Source: Sternotherus odoratus
Taxonomy: Eukaryota; Chordata; Testudines; Kinosternidae
Direction: 5' to 3'
DNA length: 64,000 nt
NCBI GenBank assembly: GCA_032164245.1
Contig: JAVMKO010000001.1
Location: 248,629,644 to 248,693,643, forward strand
The position numbers were made by a program, and so were the translations under genes. This document shows positions 1 through 55,199 of the stretch, piece by piece. Numbering within the stretch: the first letter of the stretch is position 1; each line of letters starts with the position of its first letter. The notes beneath the pieces were generated by a model, which was given only the letters and a program-made list of their open reading frames with translations, was not told the origin of the DNA and ran no database searches.

Positions 1-306
1 GAGATGTGTTGCTCATGTCCATTCCAACAAGTGTGTGCGCACCGCGCATGCACGGTCCCGGAAAGTTTTCCCCAGCGGTACCCATAGGGTCGGCAGGGGC
101 GACCCCTGGAGTGGCGCCCTTATGGCAATGTATATATGCCCCTGCCGACCCTCCCCCCGCTCAGTTCCTTCTTGCCGTTACTCCGACAGAGGGGAGGCGG
201 GAGGGATTTGGAATGGACATGAGCAACACATCTCGAAGAACAACTGTTACGAAAGGTGAGTAACTGTCTTTTCTTCTTTGAGTGATTGCTCATGTGCATT
301 CCAACA
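1..306. repeat. DIRS terminal repeat with internal complementary region
   Basis: Bases 1-27 are the exact reverse complement of 208-234. A third related copy ('tgctcatgtgcattccaac') lies at about 286-305, so 208-306 is itself a near-palindrome centred near 256. Between the arms is a TATA-like stretch, 'atgtatatatgcccc', at about 128-142, reading rightward, that is, into the element on the strand opposite to its ORFs. A splice-donor-like 'aaggtgagta' lies near 252. In DIRS elements the right terminal repeat is an inverted copy of the promoter-bearing left repeat, and the internal complementary region pairs with the ends during circle formation. The arrangement fits that, but the left repeat is absent so it cannot be confirmed here. 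Confidence 0.65.
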
Positions 307-322
307 AGTGACTTACGAGCAG

Positions 323-1636
323 TTATCTCGGAGGTGGGAGAGGAGTAGTCTTAGTCCCTGCTGACAGGACCGCTTGTCCCATAGCAGCGTCCTCCGAGGT
401 CTGCTGTACGATGGCGTAGTGCGAGGAGAAGGTGTGAACCGAAGACCATGTCACTGCTCTGCAGATGTCAACAATCTGCTGTGGATGCGGCCTGGCTCTG
501 GTTGAGTGAGCTGTTAATGGCGGAGGAGAAACGTTCGAGAGGTTATAACACAGTTTGATGCACGAAGTGATCCATCCCGAAAGGCGTTGAGAAGAAATCG
601 GCAACCCCTTCATCCGCTCCGCTACTGAAATAAAAAGTTGTGGAGATTTACGAAAAGCTTTTGTACGTTCTATGTAAAACGCCAGAGCCCTTCTCACATC
701 TAAAGAATGTAGCATTCTCTCCTTGTTGGAGGCATGAGGTTTAGGAAAGAATACCGGGAGAAAAATGTCCTGGTTCAAATGAAAAGCAGAAACCACTTTA
801 GGAAGGAAGGCCGGGTGAGGCCGTAGCTGAACCTTATCTTTATGGAAGACGGTATACGGTGGCTCAGAGGTGAGAGCTCTGAGCTCAGAGACCCGTCGGG
901 CAGAGGTAATAGCCACAAGAAAGGCCGTCTTCCAAGAAAGATAAGAGAGTGGGCAGGTGGCTAGGGGCTCAAAGGGTGGTTTCATGAGGGCTGTTAATAC
1001 CAGGTTAAGATCCCACTGAGAAACTGGCGGTCGCACCGAGGGGTGCAACCTTTCCAATCCCCTGAGGAAACGCCCCACAAGTGGGTTGCTAAATACCAAG
1101 GCTCCCCCCACTTCTGCATGAAAAGCTGATATGGCCGCCAGGTGTACCCGTACAGTGGAAATGGCTAAGCCCTGCTTCCTAAGATCCGGAAGGTAATCTA
1201 GGATAAGGGATATGGGAGCTGAAGTGGGGTGTATTCCTTTACCATGAGCCCATAGGGAAAATAGTTTCCATTTGGCTGTGTATGTGTTACGGGTCGACAG
1301 TTTTCTGCTACCCAATAAGACCTCCCTGACATCAGTGGAGCACTGAAGCTCTGAGGGGTTCAACCACGGATATTCCACGCCGTAAGGTGGAGCGATTGGA
1401 GGTTGGGGTGAAGCAATCGCCCATGGTCTTGGGACACTAGTGTTGGGAGGAGAGGGAGGGTTAGAGGTCTGGAGACGGAGAGAGACACCAATAGAGTGTA
1501 CCAATGTTGACGGGGCCACGCCGGTGCTATTAGGATCATGGACGCTCCAGACGGGCCTTGAGCAGCACTCTGTGAATAAGGGAGAATGGAGGAAATGCAT
1601 AAAGAAGACCCTCCTTCCAAGGGATCTGAAAGGCAT
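323..1636 (-). CDS. DIRS tyrosine recombinase
   Basis: The ORF starts with an ATG at 1634-1636 and encodes 437 residues. It would catalyse integration of the circular DNA intermediate, replacing the integrase of LTR elements. A SAM-like N-terminal core-binding region lies at about 105-200 (SRKLSTRNTY, SAFHAEVGG). The catalytic region follows: an arginine in 'TSARRVSELRAL' near 247, the HxxR box as HSTR at 377-380, and a tyrosine in 'FSSHYAIV' at 407, so the expected active-site residues are visible. The ORF overlaps the end of the RT/RNase H ORF by 101 nt in a +1 frame relation, so it is probably expressed by internal initiation, frameshift or splicing. No internal stop is present. Family identity is firm; activity is unknown. 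Confidence 0.87.
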   Translation of the reverse strand: MPFRSLGRRVFFMHFLHSPLFTECCSRPVWSVHDPNSTGVAPSTLVHSIGVSLRLQTSNPPSPPNTSVPRPWAIASPQPPIAPPYGVEYPWLNPSELQCSTDVREVLLGSRKLSTRNTYTAKWKLFSLWAHGKGIHPTSAPISLILDYLPDLRKQGLAISTVRVHLAAISAFHAEVGGALVFSNPLVGRFLRGLERLHPSVRPPVSQWDLNLVLTALMKPPFEPLATCPLSYLSWKTAFLVAITSARRVSELRALTSEPPYTVFHKDKVQLRPHPAFLPKVVSAFHLNQDIFLPVFFPKPHASNKERMLHSLDVRRALAFYIERTKAFRKSPQLFISVAERMKGLPISSQRLSGWITSCIKLCYNLSNVSPPPLTAHSTRARPHPQQIVDICRAVTWSSVHTFSSHYAIVQQTSEDAAMGQAVLSAGTKTTPLPPPR

Positions 1637-3371
1637 CTGCCGGGCTGAGGTTCAGGAGGGAACAAAACCTCTGGCATTTCCTGTTGGCCCTCGTGGCAAA
1701 CAAGTCTAGGAGGGGAAACCCCCACTGCAGGAAGATTGAATGCGCAACATCGGGCCTGAGCGACCATTCGTGGCCCCGAAATGAGCGACTGAGGGTGTCC
1801 GCTAGGACATTCTGAACCCCTGGGAGATAGGTGGCTATGAGATGGATGTTGTGTAGAATACAAAAATCCCAGAGGGCCAAGGCCTCCCTGCATAGGGGAG
1901 AAGAGCGAGCACCACCCTGTTTGTTTATATAAAACATTGTCGCTGTGTTGTCCGTCTGGACCAGCACACACTTGCCTTGTAACTGGTCCCAAAACGCCTG
2001 GCACGCGAGACGAACTGCTCTCAGCTCCCGGACGTTGATGTGAAGGGACAGCTCGTTGTGAGACCAGTGTCCCTGAGTCCTGGTGTCTCCCAGATGAGCC
2101 CCCCAGCCGAGGGCAGAGGCATCTGTCCCTAAGGTTACTGTCGATTGGGGTTTGTGGAAAGCGACCCCCACATTGAGAGAGTTGGGTTGGAGCCACCAAT
2201 GGAGTGAACTCAGCGTGTGGTTTGGGAGGGTGACGACAAGGTCCAGGGGGTCCCTTCCCTGTTTGTAAATGGTCGTCAACCAAGCCTGCAGTGGCCGTAG
2301 CCGAAGCCTGGCGTATGGTACCACGTACGTGCAGGCTGCCATATGGCCCAAGAGGACCATGCAGTTTTTGGCCGTGGTAGTTGGGAACCGGAGGACGGAG
2401 TGAATCAAGTCCGCTATGGCCTTGGCTCGAGCGGGAGGTAGGAATGCCATAGCCTGCTGAGAGTCCAATATTGCCCCTATGAACTCTATTCTCTGAGTGG
2501 GTTCTAGGGTCGATTTTGGCTCGTTTAGTTTGAGGCCCAACCTGAGGAATGTAGCCCTGACGAGAGCTATCTGTTGGATTGCTAATTCTTTTGAATTTGC
2601 TCTGATGAGCCAATCGTCCAGGTAAGGGTAAACATGTACCTGTCTCCGTCTCAGGAATGTGGCCACTACCGACATGCACTTTGTAAACACCCTTGGGGCA
2701 GTGGAAAGACCGAAGGGGAGCACCGCGAACTGGTAGTGGTGATCCCCCAACACAAATCTCAGGAATCTCCTGTGACTGGGAATGATTGAAATATGGAAGT
2801 ATGCGTCCTTTAAATCGAGGGCGGCGAACCAGTCTCCGCGATCCATGGAGGGAATAATGGTCGCTAGGGAGAGCATGCGGAACTTCAGCTTCTTTATGTA
2901 GGAGTTGAGGCTCCGCAGGTCCAGGATAGGGCGACGGCCGCCTTTGGCCTTCGGGATAAGGAAATAACGGGAGTAGTAGCCCTTGCCCCGAAATTCTTGA
3001 GGAACCTCCTCTATGGCACCCAAAGACAAGAGGGTCTGGACCTCCTGAACTAGGAGTTGCTCGTGAGATGGGTCCCTGAAGAGGGATGGGGAAGGGGGAT
3101 GGTTGGGTGGGAGGGAGGAGAATTGGATAGAATATCCCACCTTCACCAGGCTGAGAACCCATTTGTCTGAGGTGATTTGAGACCATGCCTGGTAAAAGTG
3201 GGACAAACGATTCACGAAAGGGCGGAAAGAAGAGGATCGGGCAGCTGGATAGTCGTCCTCGGGCGCATCTTCAAAAGTTGGGCCTGCCATTTGAAGGTTG
3301 CCTAGGCCCAGGTTGTTGCTGGCCATTACGGGAGATGGAACGTGGGCGGCCCCTATTATTCCCCCTACCAC
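1536..3371 (-). CDS. DIRS reverse transcriptase / RNase H polyprotein
   Basis: The ORF has 611 codons and opens at a GTG; the first methionine downstream (residue 16) or a frameshift from gag is the likelier start. The RT domain runs from about residue 95 to 300: the finger motif 'YFLIPKAKGGRRPILDLR' near 136, 'ALDLKDAYFHI' near 184, 'VLPFGLSTAPRVF' near 217 and the catalytic box YLDD at 250-253. RNase H follows at about 410-525, with 'LGTDASALGWG' near 414, an ELRA glutamate near 449 and 'VQTDNTATMFYINKQGG' near 472. The C-terminus ('DLFATRANRKC', 'YAFPPFSLI') matches the tail usual in this order. The ORF overlaps gag by 101 nt and the recombinase by 101 nt. It is uninterrupted and all catalytic motifs are present. 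Confidence 0.9.
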   Translation of the reverse strand: MVGGIIGAAHVPSPVMASNNLGLGNLQMAGPTFEDAPEDDYPAARSSSFRPFVNRLSHFYQAWSQITSDKWVLSLVKVGYSIQFSSLPPNHPPSPSLFRDPSHEQLLVQEVQTLLSLGAIEEVPQEFRGKGYYSRYFLIPKAKGGRRPILDLRSLNSYIKKLKFRMLSLATIIPSMDRGDWFAALDLKDAYFHISIIPSHRRFLRFVLGDHHYQFAVLPFGLSTAPRVFTKCMSVVATFLRRRQVHVYPYLDDWLIRANSKELAIQQIALVRATFLRLGLKLNEPKSTLEPTQRIEFIGAILDSQQAMAFLPPARAKAIADLIHSVLRFPTTTAKNCMVLLGHMAACTYVVPYARLRLRPLQAWLTTIYKQGRDPLDLVVTLPNHTLSSLHWWLQPNSLNVGVAFHKPQSTVTLGTDASALGWGAHLGDTRTQGHWSHNELSLHINVRELRAVRLACQAFWDQLQGKCVLVQTDNTATMFYINKQGGARSSPLCREALALWDFCILHNIHLIATYLPGVQNVLADTLSRSFRGHEWSLRPDVAHSIFLQWGFPLLDLFATRANRKCQRFCSLLNLSPADAFQIPWKEGLLYAFPPFSLIHRVLLKARLERP

Positions 3372-5205
3372 CCCTCCTGGGTTGGTCCCGTCTTGGCCCC
3401 GGTTGGAAAGATCGGGATGGGGGGGCTGGGGGAGGTCTAAACGGTCTCCGAACAGTTTGAGGCATGTGGAGGCCTAGGGATCGGAGCATGGCCCTTGAAT
3501 CTTTCATTGAGTGCAATTTTTTATCTGTGTCCTCCGAGAATAGACCCTGTTTATCGAAAGGGAGATCTTGTATAGTTGCCTGGACAGGTGGCGGGATCCC
3601 TGACACCTGCAACCAAGCTCCCCGCCTCATCACTATAGCCGTCGCCATGGTTCGGGATGCAGAGTCGGCTGAGTCGAGAGCAGCCTGCAAAGCAGCCCTA
3701 GACACCACTTTGCCCTCTTCCACTATGGCAGTGAATTCGGGCGTCGATTCTTTAGGTACCTGTCCCTGGAACTTGGCCAATGTCGCCCAAGAGTTAAATG
3801 CATAGCGCCCTAACGCTGCCTGCTGATTAGCTATACGTAGTTGTAGTGCGGCCGAGGAGTAGACTTTTCTACCATAAAGGTCCAATTTTTTGGCGTCATG
3901 TGATTTAGGGGTGGAACCAGGTTGCCCTTGATGCTCCCTATGATTGACGGCATCAGCCACCAGAGATCCAGGTGGCGGATGGGTGAAGAGGTGCTCGTAC
4001 CCCGTCTGGGGTGCAAAGTATCGCCTCTCTACCCCCCTCGCCGTTGGTGGGATTGACGACAGTGTTTGCCATAACGCAGCAGAGGTGGACTGGATCTTTT
4101 TAATAAACGGAAGGGCGATCTTAGCCGGGCTGTCAGAGGAGAGAATGTCGACCGTCGGATCTTCCTCCTCCGTTACCTCTTCTGCGGGAAGGTTAAGGTT
4201 TTGTGCAACCCTCCGCAGGAGGTCCTGGTGACCTTTGATGTCCATAGGTGGTAGGCCAGATGTAGATGAACCCGCCATTGCCTCGTCTGGAGAAGATGAG
4301 GAGGAGGAATGGAACTGCGGTTCACCTTGTGGAGGGTCAGCCATGACTGGTTCGGTGGGCGACCTGTCAGTAGAGTGGAGGGACTGGTGACTCCCCAGAC
4401 CCGAAGGTCCTGGCATAGGGTCATCGTCGGGTCCCTCTGTTGGGGGTCTAGTGATCGTGGCCGACACTGGACCACGCGGCACCGAGGGCAGGGATGCAGA
4501 CCCAGAGGGTGGGCCCTGCATCTGATGAAATGCCCACGGGGTCCAGAATGGCCATTGAACCGGCCCCTGGGTGTGCTGAGACCATGGTGCCACCTGGGAC
4601 GAGCTGCGGTGCCGAGAGTGGTGCCGAGAGTGGTGCCGGCTAGCTGAACGGTGGTGGCTCCGATGCGAATGGAGTGAGCCCGCGTCGGTACGATGAGTGC
4701 GGCCGGAACGGGAGGAGCCCACGTCGGAGTCAGGAGAATGCTCCGATGCTGACCACGGCGGTGCCGTTCCTTCCAGTGCCGTGACGTGATGGAACATCAT
4801 CGGCTTCCCTGGATAAGACCGCGGTGCCGGTGGACGGGCATGCGATGACTCAACGGGAGCCTGCACCGACGGTGCCGTGGAGACCCGCCGCGAGGATGTA
4901 GGAGCCGGTGCCGTAGAAGAGACCTGTGCCGAGGAAAGCGGCATTGGAGGAATAATCAAAGTCACTGGCGCTGGCAACGGTGCCGGAGCCGCAAACGGTG
5001 CCGTAGAGAGTATAGGCGCCTGAGGCACCACCGGTACCGGTGGTAGGGTCGGTGCCGGAGTCGCGTCCCCCGCCATGTCGATCAGCTCTCTGGCTGCCTC
5101 GAAGGCGTCCGGGGTTGACGGCATGGTCAGGTCTTGAAACAACTCGGGTGGAGCTACATCGTCCCTTGACGCATGAGCGCGCACCGAGGTAGGTTGGACT
5201 GGCAC
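3271..5205 (-). CDS. DIRS gag-like protein, 5' end broken
   Basis: The open frame has 644 codons from a GTG; the first ATG in frame is about 28 codons in. It lies upstream of the RT ORF, where DIRS elements carry their gag-like nucleocapsid gene. The N-terminal third is rich in proline, alanine, serine and threonine. A His/Arg/Ser tract (181-202) and an Arg/Gly-rich basic C-terminus ('RRGGRGNNRGRPRS') suggest nucleic-acid binding. I see no zinc knuckle. A stop at about 5239-5241 precedes the frame, while another minus-strand frame ending at 5220 carries a basic Ser/Arg-rich segment that looks like the missing N-terminal part, so a frameshift near 5220-5240 is likely. Farther upstream the sequence turns into the GC-rich palindrome. 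The gag assignment is by position and composition. Confidence 0.68.
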   Translation of the reverse strand: MPVQPTSVRAHASRDDVAPPELFQDLTMPSTPDAFEAARELIDMAGDATPAPTLPPVPVVPQAPILSTAPFAAPAPLPAPVTLIIPPMPLSSAQVSSTAPAPTSSRRVSTAPSVQAPVESSHARPPAPRSYPGKPMMFHHVTALEGTAPPWSASEHSPDSDVGSSRSGRTHRTDAGSLHSHRSHHRSASRHHSRHHSRHRSSSQVAPWSQHTQGPVQWPFWTPWAFHQMQGPPSGSASLPSVPRGPVSATITRPPTEGPDDDPMPGPSGLGSHQSLHSTDRSPTEPVMADPPQGEPQFHSSSSSSPDEAMAGSSTSGLPPMDIKGHQDLLRRVAQNLNLPAEEVTEEEDPTVDILSSDSPAKIALPFIKKIQSTSAALWQTLSSIPPTARGVERRYFAPQTGYEHLFTHPPPGSLVADAVNHREHQGQPGSTPKSHDAKKLDLYGRKVYSSAALQLRIANQQAALGRYAFNSWATLAKFQGQVPKESTPEFTAIVEEGKVVSRAALQAALDSADSASRTMATAIVMRRGAWLQVSGIPPPVQATIQDLPFDKQGLFSEDTDKKLHSMKDSRAMLRSLGLHMPQTVRRPFRPPPAPPSRSFQPGPRRDQPRRGGRGNNRGRPRSISRNGQQQPGPRQPSNGRPNF

Positions 5206-5354
5206 TTGACGGGACTCACTCAGGTGCCCGAAGTCTGCCTAGTCGAGGAGGATTTCCCCTTTGATTTGCGAGATGGGGAACGGCCTCTCTGCTTCTTAGC
5301 GGGCACCGGAGATTGAGAGCGGTGCCGACGCGGACTCGCCACCTTTCGGGCAGC

Positions 5355-5990
5355 AGGGCACGCTCCCCAGGGGACCAGCCACCAGTCCAAGCAGGTCTGC
5401 GGGCCCCCGTGCCCGCCCGAGCAGCCCCACGCCAGCTCCCCCCGCCCGAGCAGCTCCGCGGACCCCCGTGCCCACCCGAGCAGGTCCACGGACCCCCCCC
5501 CGCCCGCCGGCTCCGCCCCGCGCCGGCTCCCCCCGCCCGCCCGGCTCCGCGCCCCCCCCCCCCTCCGGAGCAGCCCCGTGCTGGCTCCCCCCGCCCACCC
5601 AAGCAGGTCCGCAGACCCCCCCTCCCCGAGCAGCCCCGCGCCGGCTCCCCCCACCTGAGCAGCTCCGCGGACACACACCCCCTTCCGGAGCAGCCCCGCG
5701 CCGGCTCCCCGTGCCCGCCCGAGCAGCTCCGCGCCAGCTCCCCCCCGCCCACCCGAGCAGCTCCGCGGACCTGCTCGGGCGGGCAGGGGGAGCCGGCGTG
5801 GGGCTGCTTCGGCGGGCACGGGGATCCGCAGACCTGCTCGGGGGGTTGGGGGGAGCTGGCATGGAGCTAGCTGCTCGGGCGGTCACGGGGGGGGGGGGGG
5901 GGGCGCGGGGCTGCTCGGACTGCTGGCTGGTCCCCGGGGGAGCAAACGGGCATTGTGGCAGGTCGGAGGCTTAATGTCACTTGCATCCTC
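5355..5990. repeat. GC-rich palindrome, core of a truncated Harbinger MITE
   Basis: The block is over 75% G+C and built of a degenerate repeat around 'gagcagccccgcgccggct'. The two halves are inverted: 5361-5393 (ctccccaggggaccagcc...) is matched by its near reverse complement at about 5910-5943. Right of the core, 'ggtcggaggcttaatgtcac' at about 5961-5980 is the same flank that follows the GC core in the complete MITEs at 6031-6730 and 61378-62126, so this is the central part and one flank of a third copy. The long ORFs that cross it on both strands are a by-product of composition. Confidence 0.6.
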
Positions 5991-6030
5991 ACTAAGGGTA
6001 TGTCTTCACTACAGTTAACTCTGGGACTTA

Positions 6031-6730
6031 GGGTACGTCTTCACTACAGGAGTAGGTCGATTTCACTTAATTCGATTTTCTAAAGTCTACTTTAGAAAAT
6101 CGAATCAGTGTGGCCTGTCTGTCCTTAAACTTTTGCAGGGGTCGACATAGCCCGCATTGCACTGTGGGTATGTTGCCCACAGTGCCGGGAGTGCCGGACC
6201 CCCCCGCCTGCCCAAGCAGCCCCGCGCCGTACCCCCCCCCGAGGGGGGGGGAGCCGGCGCCGGGCTGCTTGGGCGGGCGGGGGGGTCCGCGGGGCTGCTC
6301 GGGCGGGCGGGGGGGTCCGCAGGGCTGCTCGAAGGTCGGAGGCTTAAAGTCATATGCCTCTTCACTAGATGAAAATCGACCTAGAGAGGTCGATTTTAGT
6401 GCTACTTCTCTCGTCAGGCAGGAGTTACAAAGTCGATTTTGAGGGCCCTTTAAATCGACTTTAAGGGCATGCAGGTGAAGACAGGTACACGTTTAGTTCG
6501 ACTTAACGTCGTTAAAGTCGACGTTAAGTCCTAGTGAAGACATGCCCTAAATGACAATCGACCCAGAGAGGTCGATTTTAGCGCTACTCCTCTCGTTAGG
6601 GAGGAGTACAGAAGTTGATTTTGAGGTCCCTTTAAATAGACTTTAATGTCATGCATGTGAGGACGGGTACATGTTTATATCAACTTAATGTCGCTAAAGT
6701 CGACGTTAAGCCCTAGTGGGGACCAGCCCC
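6031..6730. mobile_element. Harbinger-type MITE with GC-rich palindromic core
   Basis: The left terminus reads 'gggtacgtcttcactacagg' and the right terminus is the imperfect inverse ending in 'ctagtggggaccagcccc'. Both ends resemble those of the autonomous Harbinger at 12420-16740, and internal segments such as 'cgacctagagaggtcgattt' are shared with it. The centre (about 6180-6335) is a GC-rich palindrome. The immediate 3-bp flanks are TTA at left and TAA at right. A second terminus-like sequence, 'gggtatgtcttcactacag', begins at 5996 directly after TAA (5993-5995), which matches the right-hand TAA (6731-6733). The left end is therefore either duplicated or the product of a nested insertion. 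Confidence 0.72.
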
Positions 6731-6734
6731 TAAA

Positions 6735-7950
6735 CTGCTCATCTACTAGTGTGTTCCGAATCACAGACCATCACTAATTAATCATATTGCTCTATTTTTC
6801 AATACAGTTCAGATTGCCAGAAACACTGTATTCATGTACTGGTAAGAAAACTAGAGTAAGTACAGAAAATTTTTTCCACTTGATTTATTTTCATAATAAA
6901 CCAATTAAAAATACAAAAGACAAAGAACCTAGGTTCAGTAGGGTTCTGCCATTTAAAAATTTGTCTTTAAATACAAATTCACTCTGTAATATGAATACAT
7001 ATAACATTAGACCTCTAAACATAGTGATCTTATTTGTATCTATCAAAAATTGCTCTATGGAAAAAAATTAGCTGAAAAACTTTCTTGTGAAATTAAATGT
7101 ACATTATTTACAATTGAAAAAGAAACTCATAAAAGTATTAATCTCAGAACACTTGCATAAATTGTATACATTTCACTTTCCCCCATACAAAATAATCTGA
7201 AATAGAAAGCAAGATTTAACTTCATAGCCACAAAATAGTATGAAATAATTGCACCCGTAGCAATGCCACTAATTTCTGTAATTAAGTATATTTGATGTGT
7301 GTATATATAAAAAATATAGATCTGGCATTGTCCATTATTGGTATATGTAAATGCTTTATGTATTCTCTTAATGGGAGTGTATTTTTATTTTGCACACCCA
7401 AATGACTGTGCTGCAAAAATGCAACAGGATGAAGCTTGGTTGCCACTGTCCATTATTCAAAGTAAAATCTGACATAATTCATTGGTATGCAATAAGTATT
7501 TGGTAAACTTGATAAGATTCACAGATATGGAATGAAAATGCTGTTCTGTAGAAAATAACAGTTGTTTCAAAAGTTAAATGACACATTTACAGATTAAACA
7601 GAAAATGTTATAATATGGTATTGCAATGTAAATTAGCAAGACTGAAAATGCATAATATGTAAGAAATTTGGAACTTTTGACAAAAAATTTAAGAGAAAGT
7701 CTTCATAGTATAAAATGCATGTTCCTTCATGCTTGTGTTTTGAAAAATGAGTACTATATAAATCTTATATTTTTATAACATTTAGCAATTAACAGAAAAT
7801 CAAAACTAATGCATGACTTCTAACAATTAACTGTAGAAATTAAGTAGTTTGTAACATCTGCTTCAGAATCAAATCATATATATATACAACTGTAAAGGTC
7901 ACATCACATTTATGAAAATAATCATCCACAGGGATTTTTTTGTTTGTTTA
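6735..7950 (-). other. ELF1: ELF1 3' untranslated region and immediate 3' flank
   Basis: This AT-rich sequence has no credible ORF and directly follows the ELF1 stop codon on the minus strand. Candidate polyadenylation signals (AATAAA on the minus strand) sit at 7384-7389 and 6884-6889. I place the 3' end tentatively near 6870, because repeat sequence begins at 6730. No transcript evidence is available, so the end is a guess. Confidence 0.5.
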
Positions 7951-53592
<45,642 letters not shown>

Positions 53593-54819
53593 AATAAAGC
53601 ATTCCCAGGTCTCAGTTCCACAGAAGAAGAAAAATGCTCTTAAATGTAAAGAAATGGAGACTGTTTCCAAGACCCGGTCAGGCAGGAAAACAAGATTATG
53701 AAATTAATCAAGTGTCTGGGACAATAATTCCTGGAGAGCCAATCTTCCTGGGTTCTTGCTGCTCAAAGATAAACAAATCCAGGGAAACCTTTCCTGAAAT
53801 GTCCTCAGATAGATAACCTTTCACCCCTGAAAAACAAAAATATCACAATGAATAAGCAGTTGCCTTAACCCTACAGCACAGCCATAAGTTTGTTCAGAGT
53901 GATAAAGAGATCCACATATACATCAAATAAAGTCAGACACTCCCATATCTTTAGAGATCTTATTTTTACCGATAAGAACATGTTTAATTTAGTGTGTTTC
54001 ATAAACCGTTCAGTTTGTTTCACCAAGTGGAACATTAATTTTAAAGTGTATCAGATTAAAATAAAAATAAAAGTAGCATACTGACAAGTAAAAACAAAAA
54101 AAGATCATTTAAATAAAATAGTTATTGACATTTTATTCTTCACTTGATATACAGCATGCAACTCCCAGACTTGTTAATGAACACATGTATCTAAGAGAAA
54201 ATTCAAGGCAAAAATATAAAATCCCAGAGCGATCTAATAAGTTAGTGGATACATCAGGTACTATTGTTTTCTCCTCCTCATTTGTTGGTCCAATTTTGAA
54301 AAGTTATTTTGCCAGTTAAATTGATGATTCACTTTATCTTGGTTAACTCCTAAAGCATAGACTAGATAAAACAACTACATACTCTTTTTAAACTAATCCT
54401 TCTAAAATCCAGAAAACCCTTCAGTTCTCATACTAAGCAGCCTCTCTTTTTAAAATGTACTGTAAACGTATCCTTATCTCTAGCACAGGCTTGCAAGCAA
54501 CAGGAAGGAAACAGCACTGACCACGTCATGGCAAATTAGAACATGCAAAGAACTGCACGCTACGATAGAAAAAAAACACAGAAATGCAACTTAGGAATGT
54601 AAACAGCTTCATTGGAGGGATATGTGCTTACAACTCCCACATTCTAATTTATTCAGCAGCAATAAAAGGTAAAGGGCAGCTGAAATGGGCTCAAAGCAAT
54701 AAGCTGTATCACATTTTTTCAAATGGGACATAAAATGTGATCTTGTTTATGAGACTCATATATTCAGTAAACTGTTAAGAAAAAGCTGAGAAACTTTTTT
54801 AAAATATAGGCCAAGATTT

Positions 54820-54925
54820 TCAAGAAATAGGTGTCTAAAGCTAGACCTACGTCCATATTTAGGTGACTAAATATGGATTTAGGACCCTAACTTTAAGCAC
54901 CTATTTTTGAAAATATCAGCCCATG
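54820..54925. repeat. Short inverted-repeat element
   Basis: 'ccaagattttcaagaaatag' at the left and 'ctatttttgaaaatatcagc' at the right are near-inverse. The sequence between is also symmetrical ('gtccatatttaggtgacta'). A small MITE is likely. Confidence 0.5.
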
Positions 54926-55199
54926 GTTCCCCACATTGAATTCAATTCAGATCTCCTAAGACAGTTCTCTTTCAGGGTACTTGTACCTCTTCAGGGTAAA
55001 CAGAAATCTTCCACGGGATATGCCAACTCATTTTATTTGCCTAGTTTTACAACAGGCTCTAGAACCCTGAAGCAGGACAGGGATCCCCTATGTACTGCTG
55101 CGATAACAGAGGAAGTGGGATACAAATTCAACAATCAATGTGGGAACGGGTGGAGTGGGTATTGCGGGGTGGGACAGGAGCAGGATTAAAAAAATAGTC

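Larger units (their letters stand above)
1..5380 (-). mobile_element. DIRS-type tyrosine-recombinase retrotransposon, nearly full length
   Basis: Three long overlapping minus-strand ORFs in the order gag-like, reverse transcriptase/RNase H, tyrosine recombinase, with no LTRs and no DDE integrase, are the hallmark of the DIRS order. Each ORF is offset by one base from the preceding one and each junction overlaps by 101 nt. The recombinase-side end (1-306) holds inverted repeats that fit the terminal repeat and internal complementary region of DIRS elements. The gag-side end is broken: coding-like sequence fades near 5340-5380 where a GC-rich palindrome begins, so the left terminal repeat of the element is not present. 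Long uninterrupted ORFs suggest a recent insertion. The left boundary may continue outside the window. Confidence 0.88.

Noticed and set aside
1360..3186. A 608-codon ORF in another minus-strand frame
   Set aside because: It is an out-of-frame shadow of the RT/RNase H gene; its translation is Pro/Ser/His-rich without motifs, while the alternative frame has YLDD and RNase H boxes.
1..5380. An endogenous retrovirus or LTR retrotransposon
   Set aside because: There are no LTRs, protease, DDE integrase or envelope; a tyrosine recombinase and inverted termini place it in the DIRS order.
5216..5974. Several long overlapping ORFs on both strands, rich in Gly, Ala, Pro and Arg
   Set aside because: They run through a GC-rich palindromic repeat in many frames at once, with no domain and no conserved start; composition explains them.
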